From Sinohyriopsis cumingii (lineage: Eukaryota > Mollusca > Bivalvia > Unionida > Unionidae): a DNA stretch of 64,000 bases. Shown here piece after piece: positions 11,861 through 25,396 of the stretch. The notes below the pieces were generated by a model. That model did not search any database. It was not told where the DNA came from and worked only from the letters and a program-made list of their open reading frames with translations. The stretch spans positions 113,234,214 through 113,298,213 of the forward strand of contig CM068830.1 of assembly GCA_028554795.2 (NCBI GenBank). Reading direction: 5' to 3'. Every line of letters starts with the position of its first letter. The first letter of the stretch is position 1. Position numbers and translations under genes: made by a program.

Positions 11861-12501
11861 TGATGTACCACACAGTCACATTATCCTGAGACCAGGAAGA
11901 CCAGTCCTAACATTAAATTTCAGGATGTAAAACCCACTGGCATGACCATCTATGATAACAACGATCTTACAACTTTCAATTCATACTATTTCAGTTGGCA
12001 AGGTACACTTCCACCTTTCTCAGCATTATAATTTAACAGTAATATGTCAAACAAATATTTAACTGGTCGGGAACAACTATAATATCATTATCCTGCCTGA
12101 CTCGCAGCGATTCATCAAATCCAATGAAAACGCAAATTTCCCTGAGCTGGTGGATATTACAATAGCAAAAACAACAAAAACCCAACAAAAGGGAGTAAAT
12201 GATGGGAAACATCTACGCTGGGACTCAAGTTTTAGCTGACCAGATTTAAACAACGTATGTGATGGAAGAAAAAGAAAGTACGAACTATTTGATCGTTTGT
12301 TTCTTGTTTGAGGTTTTTTTCCATAAATTTGGATATTAAATGTAGTTTGAAAAATGAAATTTATTTTATGAAATGTGTATAGAGTGCATGAAAAGCTTAA
12401 AAAAGCTTGCATTTGAAATTATTTTACCTTGTGCCAACTCCAAATAAAAATTGGTTTTGACGGAGTGGAAATTTGTCTAATTTAGGTGAAAAGGAGTAGA
12501 A

Positions 12502-12502
<1 letters not shown>

Positions 12503-12563
<61 letters not shown>
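12503..12563. repeat. (TA)n microsatellite
   Basis: Uninterrupted TA dinucleotides. Confidence 0.95.
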
Positions 12564-12565
<2 letters not shown>

Positions 12566-13000
12566 CAAGGAGCGGTTGAAATTATAATTCGGCAAGAATT
12601 TGATAAAAACTATTCAATGTATCTTATAGTCAGACTTAATCTCATGTAAAACACGGTATCTGAAGGTTCCTTCATTTTCTTTAACTTTAGCTCATATAAC
12701 TATGCTGGTAGTGTTAGAATTGTTTAATCGCTGTATTTATAAAGGTATCTGCTATATCAATTAGCATACAATTACTCTAGACAGAAAAGTTACGATTGGT
12801 ATGAAATATCCACAGCTGTGATAATACTTCACAGATTGTACGGATTTGACTTTTGCCGTTCTTGGCCCATAATGTCAATATTAACAAATTAAATTAATTT
12901 TCAACTGGTCTTTAGTTTAAGCAAAAACGTATTCCATATTTTCGACCACTTAAACAACATATACACGTTGTGCCTTTAAATGTAAGTACATATAAAGGGA

Positions 13001-13003
<3 letters not shown>

Positions 13004-13040
<37 letters not shown>
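13004..13040. repeat. (GA)n microsatellite
   Basis: Uninterrupted GA dinucleotides. Confidence 0.95.
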
Positions 13041-13043
<3 letters not shown>

Positions 13044-13397
13044 CATTGGCTGTATTTGAGTTTTATTTTATTCTTGTTCTTATTAGACAAAAGTGTCTAT
13101 AATTAAACAACCAGAATATCAGTTTATTCTATCATAATCTAGTATTTAAAATACTGGTAATAAAATCCCATCAATGTTGCACAAATAGTGATATGGGTGA
13201 CTGATTAAAAGTCTTGCTTATGCAAGTCTTTTCTTTCGTCTGATTAAAATAGGAGTTACATCATACACAAATCAGCTGTGTAAGTATGAATTAATGGATC
13301 AGCCATAAGAAATTATCTTGTAGATTATATGAATTTTTTCATTTTGAACTTTATTAATCTTACACATGTGATATACAATATATGTTTATTGTCTTTG

Positions 13398-13399
<2 letters not shown>

Positions 13400-13463
<64 letters not shown>
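13400..13463. repeat. (TA)n microsatellite
   Basis: Uninterrupted TA dinucleotides. Confidence 0.95.
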
Positions 13464-13465
<2 letters not shown>

Positions 13466-14889
13466 AGAAAGCTAGTATTATTGTTTACTACATATAATAA
13501 ACACGATTGAGCTGAAATACAGTTGTTTTGTGAACAATGCAATTATTACTGTTAGAATAATGCAGTGTGAGTAACTGGAAACTTTCTTTGAAAACGAGAT
13601 GTAAACCAGTTTGTTACACAGTTAACACTGAACGTTGGTCCCTTAAATAGTTGAAAGACAAGCATGTACAAAATGCTAATATAGCTGATCAATCTTAATG
13701 TATGGTGTCATAAAACAAAACTAAGTACTGGTAAGAGTTGCCTCTGTCAGTCAAATATGTTCATAGAGAACAATCTTGTGACATGAACATTCATTTTTGA
13801 ATAGTACGATATCTTGCTTTTTACATGGTCACATTGATAGAAATTGCCACCTGCACCCTTCTGTACAAAAGTAACACTGACAAGTCAATGTCACCAAAAT
13901 ACAATCAGCGTTTGGAAACCTCATAATGGATCTATACACCAAATTTCGTAAAGTTTCAATACACTATTACCTTGACAATCAGGTCTGGGTGTCACGGCCA
14001 CCAAGCCTTATTTAGATCTTGGAATCCTCTCAAGGTATCTTGACATTTAATTTGGTCTCGGGTTAACCTGCAATGGACTGGTCTCGAATCCAGGCAGGAT
14101 CTTGAAGTCTTGATGCTTCACCTGATGGAATTTAAGAAAAAAGTTGGCCTCATAAATTGATTCAGAGTGAACTTTCATCACACATAAGGCCTCGGTTTCA
14201 TAACTATTTTTCCCCTTCTTAGTGTGTTTTTCAGTCATCACTGTTGGAGGTACTGGAAGATGGCGTTGGTCAGCATTTACATTATTTGAGCAAACAAAAC
14301 ATTAGAACCAAATTTTGTAATGGAGATTTTGCTGTAGGATGTTTCTGTAATTTATATGACCATACAATTATAGGAATAGATTACATATTTAAAGGGAATA
14401 GCAATCATCCAACCAAACAGAATTACCAACATAGATGACAGGTAACAACAATTTATATTTGATTTTGCTTTGGCAATATATCCCTTTTGACTATGTCATC
14501 AGTAACTGTTTCCCCATTTAAGTATTACAAATATTCAGACTGAAGAACCCTTAGTCTGAAAAGGAACACAGTTACATAAAACTAATGTCTGAATGTCTGA
14601 TATGCACACCAAAATAACTGCATTCTTGTTCTAAATGTTGGAATATGGATGTAAAGGTGCCAAATATTATATAAAGTAATGTTTATATAAGTAGAATTAA
14701 AGAGTACATCATCACAACCCTGGCTATACCAAACAGCAAAAGTTTATACAAATTGATGAAATTAACACCATGCTAAACTCTTAAGGAAGAAAAATTCTTC
14801 TATGGGTCTCATAACAATGGCTTAGAAAGAAAAAATAATTTTATAGTATGTTAAAGGAAATCAAAACACAATGTAATGTTATCTGATGT

Positions 14890-15235
14890 GTGCAGTTGTT
14901 GTACTGGTACCTCAGCTAGTGTAGTAATACCACAATTAGTGTAATTGTGCCTCAAGTAGTATTGTGGTTCCTCAAGTAATGTAGTAATACATCAGGTAGT
15001 TAAGTAATGTCTTAAGTAGTTTAGTAATACATCAATTAGTGCAATAATACCTCATTTTGTGTAGTAGTCCCCAGGTAGTGTAGTGATACATCAATTAGTG
15101 TTGCTATACCTTGATTAGTGAAGTAGTACCTCAGGTAGTGTAGTGATACATCATTTAGTGTTGCAATACCTTGATTAGTGAAGTAGTACCTCAGGTAGTG
15201 CAGTAATACATCAATTAGTGACGTAATACATTCAG
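14890..15235. repeat. Minisatellite, ~30/60-bp units
   Basis: Roughly a dozen degenerate units alternate forms like CCTCAGGTAGTGTAGT and ATACATCAATTAGTG. Two nearly identical ~60-bp units at 15070-15200 show higher-order duplication. Confidence 0.8.
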
Positions 15236-15479
15236 CCTATATGAACTGTTTTTTTTATTAGCATAACTTCATTTACATGTTATTGAAGGTGTCTATGGTA
15301 TAAAAAAACGTTATGTCAGCACACCTGCATCATTTAATAAAGTGCAGAGTTGCCTCCCTTACCTCTTACAATAAGACATGCCTCCTGTATGAAAACTTCC
15401 GCTCTGGCTTTAACCAGATTCCAGGTGGAATTTTAAAGCGGATTTCACCTAAAGCCTAGATTCTACTTAGTATAAACTT

Positions 15480-15700
15480 TAGGTGGATTCAGGGCAGATT
15501 CAGGGTGGAATATGAACCGAAATATGCAAATTACTCCATGTATTATTAGGAGGAATGTTTTATTCATTTGTTTATTCCGTCTACTAGGCGGAATCTGTTT
15601 ATTCCGCTTATTTCGCCTAGATTCCCCTTATTATCACTTTTAGGCAGATTCAGGGTGGAATATAGCTCGAAATATGCAAATTACTGTTACTAGGCGGAAT
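15480..15700. repeat. Duplicated block with inverted motifs
   Basis: The block GATTCAGGGTGGAATAT followed by CGAAATATGCAAATTACT appears twice (about 15498-15535 and 15648-15683). Between and around the copies, AGGCGGAAT occurs with its complement ATTCCGC, giving short hairpins. Possibly a MITE-like remnant. Confidence 0.5.
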
Positions 15701-16296
15701 CTTTACTTCTGCCTAATTAGATGGAAATACCTGCAGAAAACCCATCCAATAATGAAAATGTCAACAAGGCGGATTTCAGACGGGTATTTTAAAGCAATTT
15801 CTACCTAAACCATAAAAAATATACTTCAGATTTCTATTAAACTGCCTAATGATTTTTAGACATTATTGGGAATCAATGATAAATATTCACAGTAATATTG
15901 AAAATGGATCATAATTTATATTTTGACAGACGTTATCAAATAAGACTTCTTTTTTTTTGTCCTGAGGGGCAATTTCATTTTCTTTCCTCAAATCCATGAT
16001 GGCATCAGTTAAATATTTTTCATTTCACTTTAAAGTTTGGTGAGATTTCACAAATATTTTGACCAAAACCTTCACAGAAATTAAGTTGAGGTCTCACTAA
16101 AATTTTGATCATTATATATTATTTTACTGAAGTTTCAGTAGTTTTTCAGACATTTCAGTAGGTTTCAAAGAAATAATAGAAATGAATTAAACACTACTTC
16201 ATTAACCAAGATGACATTTAAGTGTGCATGAAAACAATTATACTGATGTTGTAATTATATGACATCCTTTAGGCAATAGAGAAATGGGAGTTAATA

Positions 16297-16340
16297 ATAA
16301 TAATAATAATAATAATGGCTTTATTTAGAGAAGGTAATTC
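16297..16340 (-). repeat. (AAT)n with possible retroposon 3' end
   Basis: On the minus strand AATAAAGCCATT runs directly into (ATT)n, the way some LINE or SINE 3' ends do. No reverse transcriptase motif was found upstream, so the class is open. Confidence 0.35.
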
Positions 16341-18090
16341 AATTAGTTACAGAACAAATCTACCCTGAGGCCTTCTATCTGTTATGTACAATACATACAC
16401 AGTATATACAACATGATATGAAGAATCTGGCTGGCACTAAACAATTAAGTTGTTTTAAAATCAAAGTATCAAGCCTGGAACATCTGCACGGGGATCTGTG
16501 AACACATAAACATATATAAAATATTAATCTGCGTTGAAAAATGCAGCCATGAAAATAATGCAAAATTACCGAAAAGCATCCATCTGAGACACTGATTATG
16601 AGAAGAAGAAAAGCTAGGAGCCTGCTTTATGTCACTTGTACTGTAGACTGGATTTTTTATTGCACATGATGCTGTTGTGGTATTTTGAATTAGTCCTTGT
16701 TCAATAAGCAGCCGTGACAAACGTTTATCATGAAATAATTACTCTTATTTTACACTGAATTCCAACACACCTAGAATATTTTGATAATATACACAATAAT
16801 GCCTCACGATATTGAAAGCAGATTCTACTTTTCAGCCAAGAACATTCCACAAATATATGACTATCTTTGACAGACATGGATATCTGGCAACAGTTCCAAA
16901 CGGTGGTCTACACGTTGTCCTTCCTTAAATTCTGAAGTTAATCAATTCGGAGTTGTATAACCTCGAAATCATCACCATTCCTGGTTAAATTCCTTGTCCT
17001 ATGTAGCACTTTAGCCTCTGCTGTAGAGCTCTTTATGACACAAAAAGCAAAATTCATGTCATGGCGTTCAGTTTTCATACAGATTCACCAGTTACGTTCC
17101 CATCAATTTGCATTCAAGCTATTCTCACTGCCACACATTTTTCATATGGTATTCAATATCGTATCCCGCTCGAAAATTCGAATCGCCATGTTTAGCAAAC
17201 ATGCTCTTTCCCATCCGTTTCTGTTACGCGACGATTTATTGGGCATTTACAAAATATTAACAATCGGAAAGCTTTATACAAGGATCCTCTGTTAAACAAT
17301 AAACGGAACAAATACTTATTTGAAAACTTGTTCCACAATGGGACCGGATAGAGCATTATTTTAAAAAAAAAAGTTTCGGAGACGATATTAAAAATTTGGT
17401 CCATATCGAGGAAATTCAGGTCAGGAGAAAAGCTGAGATCAGCAACATTTTTGTTTTGGACAAAGTCGACATCAAAAGAAGTCTTTTAGTGAAAACCCCA
17501 TGTTAATATGACCATCAACTGAAGGGTAGTGACATGATCTTTAACACTGTCACCATTGTGGCCATATTGTATGTCTGACAGGTGCCAGTTTCATTTAGGA
17601 TCAACTAGACTTCACCAGGAGCCTTTTGGAGAAAGCAAATGTTGGTCTGATCATCTGTTCTGGACGAATTTGACTTGCCATCAACCAAACATCTGAAAAC
17701 ATCATGCAGTGAATACCAAGCATTGACATGGTTCATCCATTTAGGAAGAGTTGTGATGACATGATTTTCAAAATGCCTGACACCACGGGCATACCGGATG
17801 TCCAAAATCATTTGTTTTTTTATTTAGGATCAACTAGGACCTCAGATGAATGAGTTTAGAAAGAATGGTGTCAACCTTCTCAGTAGCTCAGTGTAAAATA
17901 TTATGTGCAAAGGATGATGGATGAAAGTCCACCACATAAACTCTTTATAATAATTACCTATTCAGTGCAGGAGAAATTATATTCCAAGGTGGGATGCAAG
18001 CTGCTTTCATCATATCTGAAAATATAACAAACAATTGAAAATAATGAAATAATGTCAAGTATAACAATCATCCTTAAAATGATATTTGTA

Positions 18091-18215
18091 ATGTGTGTGC
18101 AATTTAGATTTTTAATGTAGCTTGAACAAATTTAGTCATATCGCTATGATATCTGCAGCACAACTGTTTATAGTGATATCGATCACTAGGGCATCATGCT
18201 GCAGACTTATAGTTT
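18091..18215 (+). repeat. Dispersed repeat R2, copy 2
   Basis: Diverged copy of 11735-11860. Confidence 0.6.
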
Positions 18216-18959
18216 GAACCAACAAATTTCAGCATCCAAGGCAGATGTTTTAACTCTTAGGACAGCAGAGAGGTATCATCTGTAATGTGTTAAAATTAAA
18301 ACTAAAACTAAAGGAGTTTGTAAAAGCAAAAATAAAATCTAGGCAACTTGTCTGACATTTTTACAAAGCTGACATATGTACAGTTAATACACATCTATCC
18401 AAGCAGTCTGAAATGTTTACCACAATTCAAAAAGACGTCATGAATGGTTTTGGTACGCTCTGAAAATGAAAGTTGAATTATTCATTGACAAAGAAACAGT
18501 AAGATGTCCACCATGCTTTATACAGAAATTTGAAATGCTTTGGAGTCATGCTCTAAAATAAAAAGTGTGATGCAAAAGGAAGGATGGAATGAAGGAATGA
18601 AGTGTGGATGAACGCATTTATATATATATTAAAGCCAACACAGTCTTAATAATAAAAAGCATTTGTGGACTACTGTTGTAATATGTTTATCAAGTTTAAA
18701 AAATGTACCTTGAATGGCTTTTGAGTTACAGTGAACCTGCCTTAACTTTTCACTTGTATTATGCAATCACCTTCTTCAAAAGTCGCTTTACTTAGATATA
18801 TGATTGAAAACGGTTGCTGAAAACAACCTCCATGAAGCGACTGCCTGTTTTAGAAGTTCACTTGTCACTGCTGTCACAGAATCAAACTCTTTTATTTATT
18901 GAATAATTGTACTCGGGTTTCCTTTTTTGTGTATAAAGATACCCGAGGGTGATTTATGT

Positions 18960-19830
18960 ATATTACAGAAGGGGAAGATAAGAGTTAGAAAAACAAGCAG
19001 AGAGGGAAAAGATAGAACTCCTTCAAGAAGTAGAAGATCAGAAGTTAGAAAGGAAAAAACAAGTAACGTTAGAAACTTTGAAGATGGAAGATATAATTTA
19101 GGCAGAGGGAGCATCAAAGAAATTCTGAGCTTTTGCAAAGTAAAACGGAGGGGGAGCATGATGTTAAACAGAGAGGTCCAAAATTGCCCCCATTTGAAGA
19201 CAATAAAGATAATATGGATAGTTATCTAAACAGATTCGAAAAGTACGCCACGGTACAAAAAATGAAAGAAAGAAGATTGGTCGCTTCATCTTAGCGCGCT
19301 GTTGCAAGGTAAAGCGTTAGATGCTTATTCGTGGCGGATTCGCTGAATTATCTTGCGTTGAAAGATGCACTTCTGAAGAAATATAAGCTAACAGAGTAAG
19401 GGTTTTGCAAGACATTTAAGTATAGCAAAGGCATGACAGGTGAAACATTCACCCAGTTCGTCAGTAGGACGTGCAATTGCTTGCAGCAATGGGCGAAATG
19501 TGGTAAAGTCGGTAAGACATTTGAGGGTCTTATCGATCTCTTGCTTCGATACCAATTATTGGCAATTTGTAGCAAGGAGTTATATTCGTTTTTGAGAGAA
19601 AAGTCCTTCATGAATATATATGACATGGCCACACAGGCGGATTTATTCGCTGGAGCTCGAGGATGTTTGCAGAATGTCATCACGCGAGTCAACAAAGGTG
19701 GGAATCAGGTCAAGGACCAGAAACCCAGGGAACCTGAAAAACGTAGTAGGGATAACCAGGGAAGGCACAAGGACAAGCAATGTTTCACTTGCAAGGAGTG
19801 GAGTCATGTCTCCCCAATTGTCCTAAGTGG
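18960..19830 (+). pseudogene. Gypsy gag remnant
   Basis: A Lys/Glu-rich coiled-coil region is followed by a capsid-like segment (TGETFTQFVSRTCNCLQQW ... SFMNIYDMATQADLFAGARG) and a zinc-knuckle-like QCFTCKEWSH. The arrangement is that of molluscan gypsy gag proteins. Broken. Confidence 0.7.
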
Positions 19831-19882
19831 AAGGGACCAGTCCAGAGAGTTGCGGTAGCCATTTAAGGCAGACGGTCGGTAG

Positions 19883-20224
19883 ATGGGAAACTCGATGTTG
19901 CCCAGCAAGCTAAGCGGGAAGCGCTGCAAGAGCCAGTGTTGCGTTCAGAAATCAGTTGCAATGCGATTCAATCGATCGGCATGTGTACCAACGGCAAATG
20001 GCACTGTCAACGGACAGGAAGTGACTGCTTTACTAGACACAGGGTGCACTACTGTTGCCATGGAACGGAGCCTAGTCCGCGATGATCAGTTGCATAGGTT
20101 TAAATCGCCTTGTATGCTACTGGACCAAAACAATCGACCACGTTTCTGTTGCAAGGATAGTTATCGAAACACCTTTCTTGACTGGAACCGTATAAGCGTT
20201 GTGCATATCCAACCCGATCTATGA
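19883..20224 (+). pseudogene. Gypsy aspartic protease remnant
   Basis: The motif VTALLDTGCTTVAMERSLV contains the DTG active-site triad of retroviral-type aspartic proteases. Upstream is the gag remnant. The rest of pol is not visible. Broken. Confidence 0.7.
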
Positions 20225-20424
20225 ACTTAGGATTGGCAATGTACAGGGATCTAGACTCCCAACCATGCCTGACTTCCGATTCCCGGTCATCCAAGCAGTC
20301 AAAACTAGGGCTCAGGTAAAGGAAGATAATAAACCTTTATGTAAATTAAAAGTACCAGAAGCCATTACTGGTATATCCCACAATGAATTTCAGAATGAGC
20401 AAAAACGTGACACATCTCTACGGG

Positions 20425-21313
20425 CAGTCTGCTTCAAGGACTTGCACATCTTCAGCTGAAGAGCTGTCTAGTGTATGTGACCGGAATGTCTAGTGTCGAA
20501 TGTCCAGAGTGCCCAGAGTGTCTAATGTCCAGGCTGTCTGGAATGTCTACTGTCTGTGACTGAAGTGTATAATGTCCAGTATCCGGAGGGTCTAATATCC
20601 TGGGTATTCGGAATGTCTACTGTCTACTGTATAATGTATGGGGTGTCCGGAATGTCTACTGTCCGTGACCGGAGTGTTTCTGTATGAGACCAGAGAGTAT
20701 GTGTCAGTGACTAGATTGTATAATGTCCGCGGTGTCCCGAGTGTTTAATGTCCGGAGTGTCCGGAGTGTCTAATGTTTGTAGTGTTCCGAGTGTTTCGAA
20801 GCATTCCGAGTGTCCAGAGTCTATAGAAGCTGTGAACCTGAAACAGTGTACTGATGATGGAGTGTATCTCCGTACATGTAATTTGTTAGCCGTGGGCTAA
20901 TTTTGAGGTTTGTAAAATCTAGTGATTCTCTCGGGACTGTAAAGATAAGTATTAAATCTGTCCCTCTTTTTTATCACCATACTTTCGCTACCTGAATGAA
21001 TGCATATTACTACATGAGTAAAATTTTACATTGTTTACTACCTGAATAAACAGTATCCATCGTTTCATTATCAAAGTGTTGTGAACCATTCACCCCTTAT
21101 CTTTATATTTGCTAAATTACTTTATTTGTATTTCTTCATCATTAAGTCTGTGCGTTCTTATGTTAATCAAATCCAATATTTGGATTATATATATACGCAC
21201 ATTTTCATAATTAGTTGCTCATTCAACTCTACCATTATTAAACATTGTATTTATATCATCGTCAAAAGTGTTCTGTTTTGAATCCGAAAATCCCACCCGG
21301 TTATCTTGTTACA
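20425..21313 (+). repeat. Gypsy 3' LTR, distal part, with internal minisatellite
   Basis: Its sequence matches the solo LTR at 30015-31054 in reverse. 20465-20830 is a degenerate array of ~10-20-bp units (GTGTCTAATGTCCGGA-like) that also exists in the solo LTR, so it belongs to the LTR itself. The end is CACCCGGTTATCTTGTTACA. Confidence 0.75.
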
Positions 21314-21505
21314 GCTGCTTGGAATGGATTTGACTATATTTCTTAGAAGGATTTGACTGTACTTTACTTAGAACGGATTTGACTGTACATTGCTTGGAAT
21401 GGATTTGGCTGTACATTACTTAGAATGGATTTGACTGTACATTGCTTGGAATGGATTTCACTTTACATTACTTGGAATGAATTGGACTGTAAATTACTTA
21501 GATAA
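21314..21505. repeat. Minisatellite, ~27-bp units
   Basis: About seven degenerate units of the type CTTGGAATGGATTTGACTGT follow immediately after the LTR element. Confidence 0.85.
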
Positions 21506-22237
21506 TACATTTGTTATAATAACTGATGGATGTATGGAAAAATAAATGAGAATACAATAAGACTAGTGAAGCTGAAGAACTCTTGATAGCAAAGGTACAT
21601 GTAAAAAAAAAACAAGACTAAAGTGTTCATCGAGATTTAAAGATATCAGGGTTTGAGTTATGGTCTGTAAGCAAAATCTCATGGTAATTAATTGAATGAT
21701 GGAAAGTTAGATAAATAAACTAACAACAACAACAGGCACATATAGAGCACAAAACTTTTCACAGATATTTCTTGAATGTTTTTGAAGTTGTGCTCTTGAA
21801 AAAAAAGCATGAGAAACATATGTACAGAGTATACTTGATTCCAACTTGTTTAGCCTGAGGGAGAGGTAAAACCTTGCATAAGGTTGGTGAAGGCTGAAAG
21901 GTTATGTGTACATTAAAACAAAAGTCCCTCTAAGGGTCTGTAGCTCTAATGGCCAAAACGAATTTCCAGATTTTAAAGATGACACCACATTTATTCTTTT
22001 TAACTGCTGAGTGTTGAAACCATTTCTGATATTTCTAATGCAATTTTAAAATCAGCCATTGTATCAGCCATATTGGATGAAAGAAACCGAGTAACAATAA
22101 GATTTTCAAAATGGCCACTATATCAGACATATTTGATGCCAGACAGACATTATTGGTCAGACATTATTGGTCTTTTTGTGAAACCCATGCCAATATAACC
22201 TTCCATTCAACTTTTGTATTCTGCATAAGATATGCTT

Positions 22238-22239
<2 letters not shown>

Positions 22240-22302
<63 letters not shown>

Positions 22303-22330
22303 ATGTGTGTGTGTCTGTGTGTGTTTGTGT
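22240..22330. repeat. (TA)n followed by (GT)n
   Basis: A compound dinucleotide microsatellite. Confidence 0.95.
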
Positions 22331-22845
22331 TGCATACTGAATGGGTTTGGATTGTAATCTACAAATATTTTTGTACCAGAAGTTGCATATCTGTCTATCT
22401 ATAAAACTTTTTAAGAAACAACGACTCATCTCATCCAAACATGAATATAACTGAGAATCAATAGACCTTTTCTCTGGCACACAATATGTATTATTCCGCA
22501 GGGAGAAAATATTTGTAATAATTTTCTTTTCTGATAACAAATTATAATTCATTCAAGCTAGCTGTAGGCTGAATGTTTTCTGATGGGGCAGGAATTACCA
22601 GATTCTGAATAGATTAGTTAGTTGACCATTTATCTAGAAAGAGAAAAGAGATAGCATGACACATATCTGTAATGCAATCAACAGACAGTTCTTGACATCA
22701 CAACTGCCAGTGTACATTGTGTTTTTGTGAAATAAATCTCTTATCTTTAACTCAACCTCACGTATCTTCCAAAAGATGTGGATAGGTTAAAATTGTCACT
22801 GGATAAGGAATTTGGTACGTGACACATGCATATAAGAAAAGGTAA

Positions 22846-23062
22846 GATAGGGATATATCAAGGCCATCGAAACAATGCACATTCAACAAGATACGGATAT
22901 ATCAAGGCCATCAGGACAATGCATATTCAAGAAGATAGGGATATATCAAGGCCATCAGGACAATGCATATTCAAGAAGATAGGGATATATCAAGGCCATC
23001 AGGAAAATGCATATTCAACAAGATAGGGATATATCAAGGCCATCAGGACAATGCATATTCAA
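22846..23062. repeat. Tandem array, five 44-bp units
   Basis: The unit runs GATAGGGATATATCAAGGCC, then ATCAGGACAATGCATATTCA, then AGAA. The units are contiguous with no unique spacers, so this is a minisatellite and not a CRISPR array. Confidence 0.9.
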
Positions 23063-24273
23063 CTGCCATATCAGATGAGTTCATTGCACGATTCAGTGCA
23101 AAACAAGTATGCAGGCTGTATTTATAATATATGGTCTCATTTACACTTTGTAAATAGTGCTAGCTTTAAAGTGTTAATGAAATTCAAACATAAATGAGAT
23201 CATACAAATCTGAGTAGTTGCATCTAAAATTCTTTACTTGCAGACATCAAAGAGAGCACCTACATGTAACCAGGTTCAATTTGTGATACAAATATACGGA
23301 TCAAACAAATATAATGAATGTCAAATCAACCACGCAATATTAAATGAACATACCTGCCACCCCCCAGATGTATAGGTGTAATTACTGCTATTATAAAGGG
23401 CAAAAAAAGCAAAACCTGGTTATGCAGCTCATATAAATCTATGTTTTCCTCTGAGGAATTACGGTCTTTCTATTCTAATTCAGATCTCTGTCATCTAGAT
23501 GATTTAAGTATAATCAGAAAATTTGGATTGATGCTGCTTAACTGGTGACATGTCAATCACAGTGTACTCCATGAACCGTTGATTGTTGCAGCAGAAATTA
23601 TTGCTCCTCACATCTCACTTTGATTTGCATTTCATCATCACACTCTTTATACAATAATTTCCCTGTTTTATTATACTGCCAGCACTTTGTAGTGGTATGT
23701 TACTGTGTTAATGTAGTGCAGACGTCGACGTCCCTTTTATTACCACTTCAGGGAGTAAATTTCCTTTAGTCAGTGCCGCAGGCTGAGTCTGTTTTGCTGT
23801 TTCACAGAATCAACGATACTACTTCACCATTCTTAATATTTTTCTTTTGTGTTTGATGCTTGAATATATTTTGTCTTTACGGGGCCACAGTGACACACTA
23901 TATTACTATTACACTGCAAATCACTATACACATTTCGGTTTGTTGATAGTATGGTATGAGTAATACGTCTACGTAAAAAAAATAAACATATGAATCATTG
24001 TAATACGGTACTTATATTGTGGTTAAGTCCGAACATTGCACCTGTAAAACAATGGGTGGGTGAGCTTAATAAATGAAATTTGATACCTTTTCCATGACAA
24101 CATTGGTGCTTTATTAGAATGATACATAATGATGTAAAATGTTTTAATGGAACATGTCAGATTGAACTACTTTAAGTAAAATGTGTCCTTTGAAGTAGCT
24201 ATAAAGCATTTTCAGCAACACTTATACAAACCAAGTAACACAAATAGAAACCAAATAAACTACATGCATAATA

Positions 24274-24275
<2 letters not shown>

Positions 24276-24308
<33 letters not shown>
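24276..24308. repeat. (GA)n microsatellite
   Basis: Uninterrupted GA dinucleotides. Confidence 0.95.
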
Positions 24309-24311
<3 letters not shown>

Positions 24312-24963
24312 GGAATTAGCTCTGAAGTTGCCAGATGTATATATAACACTCGGCGGTGAAATCATTCTTGTTTCTCCCGCAGGCGTCTGACAAGACAGAG
24401 TCCCCCAAAAATATTTAGAAAAAACAAACATTGGATTTCATAACTCTGCTTTTCTGCAGGTAATCCCGCATAGCAATATAAACAGTTGTACGTGTGGGGG
24501 GGGGGGGGGGGGGGTCGGGGCTGATTATCAATCCTTAGTCTTTATTATGTACTGTGACTAATCGGGAAGCCGAAGTATGTCACACTAAACTGAATCAGCA
24601 TATGAGTTATTATTAGACATCTGAATCTAAGTTACGACGCATTTAGTCCCACTTTGAAATCACTCACTGAACTCATCAGAGGAAATTTAAAGCAGATAGT
24701 GACGGCACGACAGGAAACAAGTATATTGTCTTTACTTAGATACAAAGTAAATAAGTACGTGAAAACAAAACTTAATTCATTAGACAATGCACAGGATTAT
24801 GCGAAGCACTAATTGTTTTCAGAACAATGTACTTATTGTTGCAAGAATAATTAGTGTGCATGACTTGAAACTTCCTTTCAAAATGAAACTGGGACAAGTG
24901 AATAGGTCTCACATTTCTTAGGCCCTTTGCTGCAGGCTGATGAGTAGTAATCATAACATTAAT

Positions 24964-24964
<1 letters not shown>

Positions 24965-25023
<59 letters not shown>
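24965..25023. repeat. (TA)n microsatellite
   Basis: Uninterrupted TA dinucleotides abutting the SINE-like segment. Confidence 0.95.
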
Positions 25024-25024
<1 letters not shown>

Positions 25025-25056
25025 ATATCAATGGTCATATGGGTCCCCCAGGGGTC

Positions 25057-25250
25057 GAAATGTTGAAAGCGCTCATCGTTACGGATCACAGCCATCTTAC
25101 TTCTGTCTGCGCGGGTTCTGGCCTCGAATCCGGCCAATGTGGGCATGTCAAAAACCTTGCCAGTAGCTTCTCGTGGGACGGTGGTACTTTCCGGGGTTTT
25201 CCGGGTTCTTCGTCCACTATTAATACTGGCCGCGATGTATAACCTATCTT
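25057..25250 (+). mobile_element. SINE-like fragment
   Basis: Blocks CTCGAATCCGGCCAATGTGG (B-box-like) and GGGTTTTCCGGGTTCTTCGT followed by ATACTGGCCGC and GTATAA resemble the conserved tail of mollusc SINEs as I remember it. Without a library search the family is uncertain. Confidence 0.4.
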
Positions 25251-25326
25251 GTCCTGAAACGTGGCTTTTAACCTTACAAATACAACAACAATAAATAATA
25301 TATATAATACACTTATTTTTATATCA

Positions 25327-25327
<1 letters not shown>

Positions 25328-25394
<67 letters not shown>
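25328..25394. repeat. (TA)n microsatellite
   Basis: Uninterrupted TA/AT dinucleotides. Confidence 0.95.

Positions 25395-25396
<2 letters not shown>

Larger units (their letters stand above)
11089..14889. other. Non-coding stretch with repeats
   Basis: It holds R1 copy 2, R2 copy 1 and three microsatellites. Around 13840-14100 are short unplaced transposon-like phrases. No gene was recognised. Confidence 0.55.
15236..18871. other. Non-coding stretch with repeats
   Basis: It contains a duplicated block at 15480-15700, a possible LINE/SINE 3' tail at 16297-16340, and R2 copy 2. No gene was recognised; open frames are short and match nothing I know. Confidence 0.5.
18872..21313 (+). mobile_element. 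Ty3/gypsy LTR retrotransposon (fossil, internally deleted)
   Basis: It starts TGTCACAGAA, with ~95 bp matching the start of the solo LTR at 30015-31054, and ends CTTGTTACA, matching the LTR end. Flanking pentamers ACTGC and GCTGC agree at 4 of 5 positions, as expected for an old target duplication. Inside are gag and protease remnants; reverse transcriptase and integrase are not visible. It is broken, with many breaks. Confidence 0.78.

Noticed and set aside
14244-14438. Possible 64-residue host exon
   Set aside because: No family resemblance, no clear splice context, and chance open frames of this size are common here.
22846-23062. Regular 44-bp repeat that might suggest a CRISPR array
   Set aside because: Units are contiguous with no unique spacers, and the context is animal DNA; it is a minisatellite.
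24222-24431. Possible small exon near CCCGCAGGCG
   Set aside because: The frame runs into a (GA)n repeat, and a lone acceptor-like AG is not enough to support a gene.
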